A stretch of DNA of 40,674 nucleotides from an uncultured Caryophanales bacterium (GCA_946544685.1 CAMNML010000008.1:1-40674), one strand, 5' to 3'; shown: positions 8,071 through 16,024, counted from the stretch's first letter. Numbers and translations are program-made. Notes: generated from the letters alone by a model not told the origin.

Positions 8071-9432
8071 ATGAACGAAAAAGTATTACCACATAATATA
8101 GATGCAGAAAAATCAGTATTAGGATCAATGTTCTTATCAAAATATGCATTACAAAAAGGAATAGAAGCACTAACAAAAGATCTATTCTATCTAGAAGCAA
8201 ATGGAATAATATTTGAAACAATAAAAAATCTAAGAGAAAAACTAATCTCTATAGACATGACAACAGTAACAGAAGAACTAGAAAATCAAAAACAACTAAA
8301 AAAAATAGGTGGAATAGAATACCTAACAGAAATAATAAACTTCGTTCCAACAGCAGCCAACATTGATGAATACATAAGAATAGTAGAAGAAAAAGCAATC
8401 TTAAGAAGACTAATAGAAGAAGCAACACAAATAGTATCATCAGGATATGATCAAGGAGAAGACATAAACGACGTTCTTGATAATGCAGAAAAGAAAATAC
8501 TTAATGTTGTAAAAACAAAAAAAGGAACAGAATTTAGAAGCATTCAAGATGTATTATTAAAAACACAAAGTGACCTAGAAACACTATCAAAACAAAAGAA
8601 CGAAATAACAGGAATACCAACAGGATTCTATGATTTAGACAAAGTAACAAGTGGACTTCACCCAAATGAATTAATAATAATAGCAGCACGTCCTGCCATG
8701 GGAAAAACTGCTTTCGCCTTAAACCTTGCTACAAATATTGCTATGAATACAGAAAAAACAGTAGCCCTATTCAACATGGAAATGAGTGGAGAACAACTTG
8801 CTATGAGAATGCTATCCAGTGTAGGACAAATAGATGGATATAAACTAAAAAGTGGAAAACTAGAACACAATGACTGGAAAAAATTCAATGAGGCAATGAG
8901 TAGACTAGCAGAAACAAAACTATTCATAGACGATACATCAGGAATGACAATAAGTGAGATAAAAGCAAAATGTAGAAGACTATATAATTCAGAAGGTGGA
9001 CTAGGAGTAATCATAATCGACTACCTACAATTAATTAGTGGTTCAGCAAAATACGCAGGAAATAGACAACAAGAAGTATCAGAAATATCAAGATCATTAA
9101 AAACACTTGCTATGGAACTAAACGTACCAGTAATCGCGCTAGCCCAATTATCACGTACAGTAGAAGGAAGAGAAGACAAACGTCCACTACTTAGTGACTT
9201 AAGAGAATCAGGATCAATCGAACAAGATGCCGATATAGTTGCTTTCCTATATAGAGATGATTACTATACAAAACAAATATCAATAGATGAAAACACATCA
9301 AAAAGTGAATTCATAATCGCAAAACACAGAAGCGGTCCAACAACAACAATAGACTTAATATTTAAACGTAATGTAAGTACATTTGTAAATATGCTAAAGG
9401 AGAATACAAATGAAAATATGCCAGCTAGCTAG
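8071..9432 (+). CDS. dnaB: Replicative DNA helicase DnaB (DnaC of Bacillus)
   Basis: This is the hexameric helicase that unwinds DNA at the replication fork and engages primase. The 453 residues contain the N-terminal primase-binding domain (PHNIDAEKSVLGSMF, GIEYLTEIINFVPTAANI), a linker, and the RecA-like motor with Walker A ARPAMGKTAFALNLA near residue 210, Walker B IIIDYLQLI, and SDLRESGSIEQDADIV near residue 375. Length is normal and there is no intein. The start follows an AGGTGA site. The 3-prime end overlaps walJ by 23 nt. Confidence 0.97.
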   Translation: MNEKVLPHNIDAEKSVLGSMFLSKYALQKGIEALTKDLFYLEANGIIFETIKNLREKLISIDMTTVTEELENQKQLKKIGGIEYLTEIINFVPTAANIDEYIRIVEEKAILRRLIEEATQIVSSGYDQGEDINDVLDNAEKKILNVVKTKKGTEFRSIQDVLLKTQSDLETLSKQKNEITGIPTGFYDLDKVTSGLHPNELIIIAARPAMGKTAFALNLATNIAMNTEKTVALFNMEMSGEQLAMRMLSSVGQIDGYKLKSGKLEHNDWKKFNEAMSRLAETKLFIDDTSGMTISEIKAKCRRLYNSEGGLGVIIIDYLQLISGSAKYAGNRQQEVSEISRSLKTLAMELNVPVIALAQLSRTVEGREDKRPLLSDLRESGSIEQDADIVAFLYRDDYYTKQISIDENTSKSEFIIAKHRSGPTTTIDLIFKRNVSTFVNMLKENTNENMPAS

Positions 9433-10171
9433 TGGTTCAAAAGGAAACTCTTGCTATATCGAATCAAAAGAAACAAGCATACTAATAGACCTAGGTATAA
9501 ATTGTAAAGAAACAGAAAGAAAACTACAAAACATAAATGTTGATCCCAAAAAAATAGAAGCAATATTTATAACACACACCCATAGTGATCACGTAGACGG
9601 ACTAAAAGTATTTACAAAAAAATACAAAACAAAAGTATACATAACAGAAAAAATGTTAAAAGAACTAGACGGAAAAATACAAGACTATGAATTTATAGAA
9701 AAAGAAACAACAATAAAAGATATAAAAATAACAGCATTTAAAACATCACACGATGCAGAAGACTCAAATGGATACTTAATTGAATCAGATAATAAATCAC
9801 TAGTATATATAACAGACACAGGATATATAAATATCAAAAACCACAAACTACTAAAAAATAGAAATATATATATATTAGAAAGTAACCATGATGTAGACAT
9901 GCTTATGAATAATCCACATTATCCATACCATATAAAACAAAGAATACTAGGAGATAAAGGACACTTATCAAATAAAGATTCTGCATACTATCTAAAAAAA
10001 TTCATAGGCGATAACACAAAATACATAGTTTTAGCCCATCTAAGTGAACATAATAATACAGATGAACTCGCACTACAAGAATTCAATAAAACAATAAATG
10101 AAGATTTAAGAAAAAACAAACATATCTTAATAGCCCATCAAAATGAGCAAACGGAGTTAATAGAAATATGA
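9410..10171 (+). CDS. walJ: Metallo-beta-lactamase-fold exonuclease WalJ (YycJ)
   Basis: 253 residues of the YycJ/WalJ family, reported as an exonuclease acting in mismatch repair in Bacillus and genetically linked to the WalRK system. The zinc motif THTHSDHVDGL (HxHxDH) is near residue 60. Other family blocks are SGSKGNSCYI, FKTSHDAEDSNGYLI, ESNHDVDML, KGHLSN and VLAHLSEHNN. AAGGAG lies within the end of dnaB, so the 23-nt overlap is real. It is the only gene found here ending in TGA, and that stop overlaps the rlmH start (ATGA). walR and walK are not adjacent. Confidence 0.9.
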   Translation: MKICQLASGSKGNSCYIESKETSILIDLGINCKETERKLQNINVDPKKIEAIFITHTHSDHVDGLKVFTKKYKTKVYITEKMLKELDGKIQDYEFIEKETTIKDIKITAFKTSHDAEDSNGYLIESDNKSLVYITDTGYINIKNHKLLKNRNIYILESNHDVDMLMNNPHYPYHIKQRILGDKGHLSNKDSAYYLKKFIGDNTKYIVLAHLSEHNNTDELALQEFNKTINEDLRKNKHILIAHQNEQTELIEI

Positions 10172-10623
10172 TAAAAATAATATGTGTAGGAAAAATAAAA
10201 GAAAAATTCTTTAAAGAAGCTATAGAAGAATATAAAAAAAGACTATCAAAATATACAAAACTGCAAATAATAGAAGTAGAAGATGTAAATCTACCAAATG
10301 AAACACTTATAAAACAAAAAGAAAAAGAACTTATAGAAAAAAATATAAATGACAAAGACTATGTAATAACACTAGAAATAGAAGGAAATGAAATAAGTAG
10401 TATAGAACTATCAAAAAAAATAGAAAACCTAGAACAAACAAACCCAAATATTACATTTATAATAGGTGGATCATATGGATTAGATAACAAAATAAAACAA
10501 AGAAGTAACTATAAACTATCATTTTCAAAACTAACATTTCCTCATCAATTATTTAGAGTAATACTTTTAGAACAAATATATAGAGCCTATAAAATAAAAA
10601 ATAACGAATCATATCACAAGTAG
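10168..10623 (+). CDS. rlmH: 23S rRNA pseudouridine(1915)-N3-methyltransferase RlmH
   Basis: RlmH is a SPOUT methyltransferase that modifies helix 69 of 23S rRNA on the assembled ribosome. The 151 residues are slightly under the usual 155-159. The motifs are complete: IKIICVGKIKEKFFKEAI at the N-terminus, the SAM-binding knot IGGSYGLD near residue 100, and the C-terminal LTFPHQLFRVILLEQIYRA followed by a family-typical YHK end. It overlaps walJ by 4 nt. The walJ-rlmH pairing resembles the Bacillus origin region. Confidence 0.96.
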   Translation: MIKIICVGKIKEKFFKEAIEEYKKRLSKYTKLQIIEVEDVNLPNETLIKQKEKELIEKNINDKDYVITLEIEGNEISSIELSKKIENLEQTNPNITFIIGGSYGLDNKIKQRSNYKLSFSKLTFPHQLFRVILLEQIYRAYKIKNNESYHK

Positions 10624-10630
10624 GTGAACA

Positions 10631-11602
10631 ATGGAAGAATTAAATAAATATATTGAAACTTTAAAACAAAAAATTGAACACTTAGAAAAAGAAATAAAAG
10701 AAAAACTAACAGAAGAAGAAATAATTATGTTTATATATATAGATTTAGGAGAACAACTATACTTAAATCCAGATTTTATGCTAGGAAATACAAAAACAAA
10801 AGAAGAAATATATATAAATGATAATACAATATCCAAACTAGAAGAAATATTTAAAAAAAGAAAAGTAACATGTAAAACAGCTTCAAAAATATTAGAATAC
10901 ATAATAAAAAAATTTGGAATAAACATAACTACAAATGAAAATCACTCAAAAGATACAAAATATAAACACACATACAACATAATTTTTCCAAGTGATGGAC
11001 GCGAACCTTACAGAATAGACTTACAAAACGACTTAAAAAATATACAATTTCATACAATGACAAGAAAATTTGGGCGAGCATTAAATGAAAATAGATACGT
11101 AATATCTCTACAAAAGCAAAAAGAAATACATAAAAAAATAAAATATTTAACACAAGAAAAACCTTATACAGAAGAATATATGTACCTATTAAAATTAGGT
11201 GCATCAGAGTTTGACAATATATATAAAAAAATAGATTTTGTACTAAAAAATATTGAACCTAATCCAAATCCAAATATAAAATTTCTAGAAAGAGCATGGA
11301 GACATAAAAAAATATTTGAATATATTTTTGATGGCCATGAAATAGATAAAATACTAAATGGAATTACATGCTATAAAATAAATGAAAACAATGAAAAAGA
11401 ATATATTAATTGTTTCTTTATTTTCAAAGGAAACACATATATATATTTATATGATGAAAATCAATTTGGATATAAAAAATATGCACTAGAAAAATTTGCT
11501 ATAAAAATTAAAGAAGAACATATAATAATTCCATCAGAAATAGAAATACCCGGATTAAATGAGATTATAAATCAAACGAAAAAAAATAATCATCATAAAT
11601 AA
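10631..11602 (+). CDS. Hypothetical protein with possible transglutaminase-like Cys-His-Asp fold
   Basis: 323 residues with no signal peptide and a coiled-coil N-terminus (about 1-30). Residues 34-130 show an order seen in papain/transglutaminase-like enzymes: a helical IYIDLGEQLYLNPDF, then C81 in VTCKTASKILEYII, H113 in KHTYNIIFPSDG and D130 in YRIDLQNDL. This is a pattern reading, not a family match. The second half (WRHKKIFEYIFDG, NCFFIFKGNTYIYLYDE) has no assignment. It follows rlmH after 7 nt with an AGGTGA site, so it is probably in the same operon. Activity is uncertain. Confidence 0.6.
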   Translation: MEELNKYIETLKQKIEHLEKEIKEKLTEEEIIMFIYIDLGEQLYLNPDFMLGNTKTKEEIYINDNTISKLEEIFKKRKVTCKTASKILEYIIKKFGINITTNENHSKDTKYKHTYNIIFPSDGREPYRIDLQNDLKNIQFHTMTRKFGRALNENRYVISLQKQKEIHKKIKYLTQEKPYTEEYMYLLKLGASEFDNIYKKIDFVLKNIEPNPNPNIKFLERAWRHKKIFEYIFDGHEIDKILNGITCYKINENNEKEYINCFFIFKGNTYIYLYDENQFGYKKYALEKFAIKIKEEHIIIPSEIEIPGLNEIINQTKKNNHHK

Positions 11603-11616
11603 TGTATAAAAAAATA

Positions 11617-11655
11617 AAATCGTTCCAATATTAAATAGAAGGGAATGATTTTTTT
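11617..11655 (+). terminator. Hairpin-terminator abutting the spoIIR start codon
   Basis: Stem AAATCGTTCC / GGAATGATTT (11617-11626 and 11642-11651, one G-U pair) followed by T residues up to position 11655. The spoIIR ATG is at 11656, and its probable ribosome site (AGAAGGGA, 11638-11645) overlaps the 3-prime arm. Confidence 0.65.
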
Positions 11656-12186
11656 ATGAAAAAAACATTAATAACACTAGGGCTAATCCTAGCAACATAT
11701 ATGATAATAGGAGTAAAAGCAGAAGAATTAGTAGAAATACCTGAAGAGGCAATAAGAATAAGAGTAATAGGAAACAGTAACTCAGAATATGATCAAGAAA
11801 AAAAACAAGAATTAAGAAAAGATATTCAACTATATATGCAGGGATTATTAAAAGATGCAAAAAATATTAATCAAGCAAGAGAAATAATAAAAGATAATTT
11901 AGAAAATATAGATACAAATGTTGACAATTATTTACACAATTTAAACTATGACACATCATATAATATTAATTTTGGATTAAATTACTTTCCTGAAAAGGAA
12001 TACAAAGGATTAAAATATAAAGAAGGATTATATGAATCACTTTTAATAACACTAGGAGAAGGAAAAGGAAATAATTGGTGGTGTGTATTATTCCCTCCAA
12101 TATGCCTACTAGAAGCAGAAGAAACAGAAACTAATGAAGTAGAATATAAATCTTTTGTAAAAGAAATAATAGAAAAATATTTCTAA
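11656..12186 (+). CDS. spoIIR: Stage II sporulation protein R (SpoIIR)
   Basis: SpoIIR is made in the forespore under sigma-F and secreted into the intermembrane space. There it triggers SpoIIGA to process pro-sigma-E in the mother cell. The 176 residues show a signal peptide (KKTLITLGLILATYMIIGVKA), the conserved EEAIRIRVIGNSNSEYDQ, and the signature YESLLITLGEGKGNNWWCVL followed by FPPICL. The C-terminal part is shorter than in Bacillus, but the core domain is complete. I found no convincing sigma-F promoter immediately upstream. The start codon directly follows a terminator-like hairpin. Confidence 0.93.
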   Translation: MKKTLITLGLILATYMIIGVKAEELVEIPEEAIRIRVIGNSNSEYDQEKKQELRKDIQLYMQGLLKDAKNINQAREIIKDNLENIDTNVDNYLHNLNYDTSYNINFGLNYFPEKEYKGLKYKEGLYESLLITLGEGKGNNWWCVLFPPICLLEAEETETNEVEYKSFVKEIIEKYF

Positions 12187-12190
12187 AAAG

Positions 12191-12224
12191 AACTTCCAAT
12201 CATAAAATTGATTGGAGGTTTTTG
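12191..12224 (+). promoter_or_regulatory. Terminator hairpin that contains the mntP ribosome binding site
   Basis: A 12-bp stem AACTTCCAATCA / TGATTGGAGGTT (12191-12202 and 12209-12220, one G-U pair), a 6-nt loop, then five T. The GGAGG Shine-Dalgarno of mntP (12214-12218) lies wholly in the 3-prime arm, so the same hairpin could terminate spoIIR transcripts and block mntP translation on read-through RNA. Confidence 0.7.
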
Positions 12225-12225
12225 T

Positions 12226-12756
12226 ATGAACATAATAACAATTATAATAATAGCTATATCATTAAGTATGGACGCATTTTCATTATCACTTGCGTATGGC
12301 ACATTAAACCTAGAAAAAAAATATATAAAAAAACTATCAATAATAGTAGGAATATATCACTTTATAATGCCTTTATTAGGACTATCAATAGGGAATCTGG
12401 TTTTAAAAATAATACCTTTAAAACCAAACATAATTGTATGTATAGTATTAACAATGATAGGAATCGAAATGATAATAGACACATTTAAAAATGATGAAGA
12501 AATAAAAATGATGAATATAAAAGAATTACTTCTATTTGGTCTTGCAGTAAGTCTAGACTCTTTTTCAGTGGGAATAGGACTAAAAGCACTAACAAATAAT
12601 TATATAGTATGTGTATCAATGTTTTCATTGTCAAGCTTTATGTTTACATATATAGGTTTAATAATAGGTAAAAAGATAAATAACATAATAGGAAAAATAT
12701 CAACGCTATTAGGAGGAATTACTTTAATAATAATAGGACTAATATATATACTTTAA
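12226..12756 (+). CDS. mntP: Manganese efflux pump MntP
   Basis: MntP exports Mn2+ across the cytoplasmic membrane. From ATG 12226 the protein is 176 residues with six predicted helices in two related halves, each opening with the family motif: LSMDAFSLSLAYG near residue 15 and SLDSFSVGIGLKAL near residue 106. The upstream ATG at 12208 lies in the hairpin loop and is rejected, because GGAGG (12214-12218) fits the ATG at 12226. In Bacillus mntP (ywlD) is also close to spoIIR and is controlled by a Mn-sensing yybP-ykoY riboswitch. I see no such element, only the ribosome-site hairpin. Confidence 0.93.
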   Translation: MNIITIIIIAISLSMDAFSLSLAYGTLNLEKKYIKKLSIIVGIYHFIMPLLGLSIGNLVLKIIPLKPNIIVCIVLTMIGIEMIIDTFKNDEEIKMMNIKELLLFGLAVSLDSFSVGIGLKALTNNYIVCVSMFSLSSFMFTYIGLIIGKKINNIIGKISTLLGGITLIIIGLIYIL

Positions 12757-12791
12757 TTTGACACAAAAAAATCAAAAAAAACTTAAATTTA

Positions 12792-12895
12792 TTGAAATCT
12801 AGAAACATATAAAATATAATAAAATTGAATAGTTGTGTAAAAAAGCAAGCAATAATTAAAAAAATGTATACAAAATTATAAGTTTATGTTAAAAT
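12792..12895 (+). promoter_or_regulatory. Promoter region of murA with a long leader
   Basis: TTGAAA (12792-12797), 17-nt spacer, TATAAT (12815-12820). A second extended -10, TGTTAAAAT, lies at 12887-12895 with a weak -35. The 12757-13011 gap holds no gene that I can support, so a transcript from the first promoter would have a leader of about 185 nt. Confidence 0.6.
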
Positions 12896-13011
12896 ATCAA
12901 AGTCAATTAACAAACTTATATAAAAAGGACAAGCTGTATATATTATTATGAAGAATTGGACATATCACATAAGACAAAATAACACATAAAATACAATAGT
13001 TGGAGGTACAT

Positions 13012-14265
13012 ATGAAAAAGATAAGATTAGATGGAGGTTATCCATTAACAGGAACAATAAAAATAAGTGGCGCAAAAAATAGTGCAGTTGCATTAGTACC
13101 CGCATCACTTTTAGCAGATAGTAAAGTAACAATAGATAATGTTCCAAATATATCCGATATCAATGCCTTAAATGAAATACTAGAATACCTAGGCGCAACG
13201 GTTTCAAGAAAAGATGAAACAATGGAAATAGATCCTAGTACAGTAAAAGGAATAGAAATCCCAGAAAATATATCAAAAAAATTAAGAGCTTCATACTACT
13301 TTATGGGAGCACTACTAGGAAAATATAAAAGAGCAGAAATGTATTTTCCAGGAGGATGTAGTATAGGTGCAAGACCAATAGATTTACACTTAAAAGGATT
13401 TGAAGAACTAGGTGCAACAATAAAAACTGAAGGAGACAAATATATAATTGAAGCAGAAGAACTAATTGGAACAAATATTTACTTAGACTTTGCCTCAGTA
13501 GGTGCAACAATAAATATAATGTTAGCAGCAACAAAAGCAAAAGGTACAACTGTAATAGAAAATGCAGCAAAAGAACCAGAAATAGTTAATGTTGCTACAT
13601 TCTTAAATCAAATGGGCGCAAAAATAACAGGAGCAGGAACAAGTACAATAAAAATAAAAGGTGTTGAAAAATTAAAAGGATGCTATACAGAAGTAATACC
13701 AGATAGAATAGAAGCAGGAACATATGTAATAGCAGGAGCTCTAATAGGAGAAAACCTAAAAATAGAAAACATTATACCAGATCATATAGACTCATTACTA
13801 TTAAAATTAAAAGAAATGAAAGTAAAAATGAATGTAGGAAAAGACAGTATAACAATATCTAAACCTAGTCAATATAAAAAAGTAAATGTTCAAACACAAG
13901 TATTCCCAGGATTTCCAACAGACCTTCAACAACCAATCACAACACTACTTACACAATGTAATGGTGTATCAATAGTAGAAGAAAATATATATGAAAATAG
14001 ATTCCAAAATGTAGAATATTTAAACAAAATGGGAGCAAATATAAGGATAGATAATAAACTATTATTAATAGACGGACCAACAAAACTAACAGGAGCAGAA
14101 GTTAAAGCAACTGACTTAAGAGCCGGAGCTTGCCTAGTACTTGCTGGATTAATCGCACAAGGTACAACAACAATAACAGATATTGAACACGTACTAAGAG
14201 GATACGAAAATATAATAGAAAAATTAACAAACGTTGGTGCTCATATTTCATTAATAGAAGAATAA
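13012..14265 (+). CDS. murA: UDP-N-acetylglucosamine 1-carboxyvinyltransferase (MurA)
   Basis: MurA transfers enolpyruvate from PEP to UDP-GlcNAc, the first committed step of peptidoglycan synthesis and the fosfomycin target. The 417 residues match the family. Visible features: IRLDGGYPLTGTIKISGAKN at the N-terminus, the active-site cysteine loop GGCSIGARPIDLH near residue 115, FPTDLQQP, and DLRAGACLVLAG near the end. ATG 13012 follows GGAGG at 13002-13006, so an in-frame TTG at 13000 is rejected. In Bacillus murAA lies just upstream of spoIID, and both are in this neighbourhood. Confidence 0.96.
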   Translation: MKKIRLDGGYPLTGTIKISGAKNSAVALVPASLLADSKVTIDNVPNISDINALNEILEYLGATVSRKDETMEIDPSTVKGIEIPENISKKLRASYYFMGALLGKYKRAEMYFPGGCSIGARPIDLHLKGFEELGATIKTEGDKYIIEAEELIGTNIYLDFASVGATINIMLAATKAKGTTVIENAAKEPEIVNVATFLNQMGAKITGAGTSTIKIKGVEKLKGCYTEVIPDRIEAGTYVIAGALIGENLKIENIIPDHIDSLLLKLKEMKVKMNVGKDSITISKPSQYKKVNVQTQVFPGFPTDLQQPITTLLTQCNGVSIVEENIYENRFQNVEYLNKMGANIRIDNKLLLIDGPTKLTGAEVKATDLRAGACLVLAGLIAQGTTTITDIEHVLRGYENIIEKLTNVGAHISLIEE

Positions 14266-14269
14266 AATT

Positions 14270-14294
14270 AAGTAGATTAAATCTACTTTTTTTA
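14270..14294 (+). terminator. Terminator of murA
   Basis: Stem AAGTAGAT / ATCTACTT (14270-14277 and 14281-14288), a 3-nt loop and a T-run. The next gene's GGAGG follows 5 nt later. Confidence 0.75.
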
Positions 14295-14305
14295 ATGGAG
14301 GAAAT

Positions 14306-15010
14306 ATGAAAAAGATATTAATACTAGGAATAATAATAATAAGTATATTCGTAATATACTTAACAACACTAGATAAAAAAGTATACTATTTAGTACTAGG
14401 AGATGAAATATCACTAGGACTAACATCAGATAATAAATATGAAAAAAACTATTCAGAATATATAAAAGAATATCTTGAAGAAAAAAAAATACTAGAGAAA
14501 TATATAAATGAATACACAACACAAAACTATAGAATAACAGATATAATAAATGACATAAATAATAATAAAGAAATAGAAGATACAAAACAATCATTGAAAA
14601 ATGCATTGATAAAAGCAGACTTAGTAACACTATCTATAGGAACAAATGACATAATATCAAAAATAGAAGACATAAATAAGATGAATAAAATAGACTATAA
14701 TATATTTAAAAGAAATCTAGAAACAATAAAAAAAGATTATGAAAAACTATTAAAACAAATAAGAGAATACTGTAAAGAAGATATAATAATAATTGGAATA
14801 TACATAAATACAAATAACGAAAATATAAATAATATGATAATAAATTTAAACGAAGACTTAAAAAATATATCAAAAGAATATAATATAGAATATGTTGACT
14901 TATATGAATTATTAACCTCTAAAGAATATGTATATCCAACTAAAGAAGACCACATAATAATAAAAGAAAACATAATAGGTATAATAAACAATAATTTACT
15001 AAAAAGATAA
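14306..15010 (+). CDS. Membrane-anchored SGNH/GDSL-hydrolase-like protein with altered nucleophile position
   Basis: 234 residues: an N-terminal signal anchor (about 3-22), then an SGNH-type domain. Block I reads VLGDEISLG where active enzymes have GDS, so Glu replaces the usual Ser. Block III SIGTND and block V YPTKEDH (Asp...His) are preserved. Typical members hydrolyse esters of lipids or wall polymers outside the cell. With Ser missing, this one may be inactive or may use S39 of ISLG. GGAGG lies just before the ATG. Similar membrane-anchored SGNH proteins (YpmR type) occur in Bacilli. Confidence 0.7.
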   Translation: MKKILILGIIIISIFVIYLTTLDKKVYYLVLGDEISLGLTSDNKYEKNYSEYIKEYLEEKKILEKYINEYTTQNYRITDIINDINNNKEIEDTKQSLKNALIKADLVTLSIGTNDIISKIEDINKMNKIDYNIFKRNLETIKKDYEKLLKQIREYCKEDIIIIGIYINTNNENINNMIINLNEDLKNISKEYNIEYVDLYELLTSKEYVYPTKEDHIIIKENIIGIINNNLLKR

Positions 15011-15023
15011 TAAATGATATAAT
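14995..15023 (+). promoter_or_regulatory. Promoter of the BI-1 family gene
   Basis: TTTACT (14995-15000), 17-nt spacer, TATAAT (15018-15023) with TGA immediately before it. The -35 is inside the end of the SGNH gene. Confidence 0.6.
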
Positions 15024-15040
15024 ATATTCGGAGGGATGAA

Positions 15041-15682
15041 ATGGAAAATAAAATTTTTTCAAAAGTATATGGATGGATGTTTATAGGACTATTAATATCA
15101 TTCATAACAGGATACTATGTATCAACACAACCTAACATTATATACAACTTATTTAATAAAGGAATGTTCTTTATACTAATACTAGTAGAAATAGGACTAT
15201 GTATATGGCTATCAGCAGGAATAAGAAAAATGCAAACAACAACAGCAAAAATACTTTTTTGTTTATATTCATTTGTTACGGGACTTACATTTTCAACAAT
15301 ATTTGTCGCATATAGAATAGATTCAATAATAATGGTATTTGGTATAACAGCATTAACATTTGCAATAATGGCACTAGTAGGGACAATGACAAAAATAGAT
15401 CTAACAAAAATAGGAACTATACTACTTATGGGATTGCTAGGAATAATAATAGCATCAATAATAAATATATTTATAGGATCTCAAACATTAGATTTAGGAA
15501 TAATTATAATAGGAATAGTTATATTTACGCTTTATATAGCATATGATGTTCAAAAGGTAAAATATATCGCACAAACACTAGAAGAAGACAAAGCAGCAAT
15601 CATATGTGCATTCGAACTATATCTTGATTTCATAAATCTATTTATAAAACTTTTAAGATTATTTGGAAAAAGCAAAGATTAA
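15041..15682 (+). CDS. Bax inhibitor-1 / YccA family membrane protein
   Basis: 213 residues with seven predicted membrane helices, an N-terminal KIFSKVYGWMFIGLLIS typical of the BI-1 family, and a C-terminal block IAYDVQKVKYIAQT with ALYLDFINLFIKLLRLFG-type spacing (here ELYLDFINLFIKLLRLFG). Bacterial members such as YetJ act as pH-sensitive calcium leak channels. The physiological role is generally unclear. GGAGGG precedes the ATG and the gene has its own promoter and terminator. Confidence 0.9.
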   Translation: MENKIFSKVYGWMFIGLLISFITGYYVSTQPNIIYNLFNKGMFFILILVEIGLCIWLSAGIRKMQTTTAKILFCLYSFVTGLTFSTIFVAYRIDSIIMVFGITALTFAIMALVGTMTKIDLTKIGTILLMGLLGIIIASIINIFIGSQTLDLGIIIIGIVIFTLYIAYDVQKVKYIAQTLEEDKAAIICAFELYLDFINLFIKLLRLFGKSKD

Positions 15683-15699
15683 TACTTGCTTTTTTTTTT
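15667..15699 (+). terminator. Terminator of the BI-1 gene, overlapping the rpmE -35
   Basis: Stem AAAAAGCAA / TTGCTTTTT (15667-15675 and 15686-15694) with the 10-nt loop holding the stop codon, followed by a T-run. The 5-prime arm lies in the last codons of the gene. Confidence 0.7.
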
Positions 15700-15714
15700 A
15701 AAACTTGTTATACT
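15686..15714 (+). promoter_or_regulatory. Promoter of rpmE
   Basis: TTGCTT (15686-15691), 17-nt spacer, TATACT (15709-15714) with TGT immediately before it. The -35 is the 3-prime arm of the preceding terminator. Confidence 0.65.
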
Positions 15715-15730
15715 ATACAAGTAAATTTCT

Positions 15731-15750
15731 ATGACTTGAAAAAAAGTCAT
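15731..15750 (+). promoter_or_regulatory. Leader hairpin before rpmE
   Basis: Perfect ATGACTT / AAGTCAT (15731-15737 and 15744-15750) about 10 nt after the predicted transcription start and just ahead of the GGAAGGAGAG ribosome site. Ribosomal protein L31 leaders that bind L31 are known in Firmicutes. Whether this is one needs a covariance-model search. Confidence 0.4.
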
Positions 15751-15769
15751 GGCGGAAGGAGAGACTAAA

Positions 15770-15982
15770 ATGAAAAAAGGAATTCATCCAGAATACCAAG
15801 ATACAAAAGTAACATGTGCTTGTGGAAATACATTCACAGTTAGATCAAACAAGGCTGAATTACACTTAGAAGTTTGTAACAAATGTCATCCATTCTTTAC
15901 AGGTTCAAATAAACTAGGAACAAAAAAGACTGGAGCAGTTGACAAATTTAATAAGAAATATGGTTTAGATAAAGCTGCATAA
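15770..15982 (+). CDS. rpmE: 50S ribosomal protein L31 (zinc-binding, C+ type)
   Basis: 70 residues beginning [10 protein letters not shown]. Zinc ligands C16 and C18 (CAC) and C36 and C39 (CNKC) are all present, so this is the zinc-containing form and not the zinc-free paralogue. The C-terminal [20 protein letters not shown] is typical. ATG 15770 is chosen because AAGGAGAG lies 7 nt upstream. An in-frame ATG at 15749 lies in the leader hairpin and would add seven unrelated residues. L31 contributes to the inter-subunit bridge near the central protuberance. Confidence 0.96.
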   Translation: MKKGIHPEYQDTKVTCACGNTFTVRSNKAELHLEVCNKCHPFFTGSNKLGTKKTGAVDKFNKKYGLDKAA

Positions 15983-16010
15983 AATAATATCGAAAGATAT
16001 TATTTTTTTT
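15981..16010 (+). terminator. Terminator of rpmE
   Basis: Stem AAAATAATATC / GATATTATTTT (15981-15991 and 15996-16006) capped by a GAAA tetraloop, followed by a long T-run. Among the clearest terminators in the window. Confidence 0.85.
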
Positions 16011-16024
16011 TGAAAATGAGCACC

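Noticed and set aside
11603..11655. Sigma-F promoter for spoIIR (GTATA-N15-GG pattern)
   Set aside because: A GTATA is present at 11604-11608, but no GG-type -10 follows at the right distance.
12208..12225. Upstream in-frame ATG for mntP
   Set aside because: It lies in the loop of a terminator hairpin and the GGAGG site fits ATG 12226. The MntP family starts there.
12757..13011. Mn-sensing yybP-ykoY or another riboswitch in the murA leader or before mntP
   Set aside because: I could not find the conserved motifs. The murA leader is long but shows only weak pairing.
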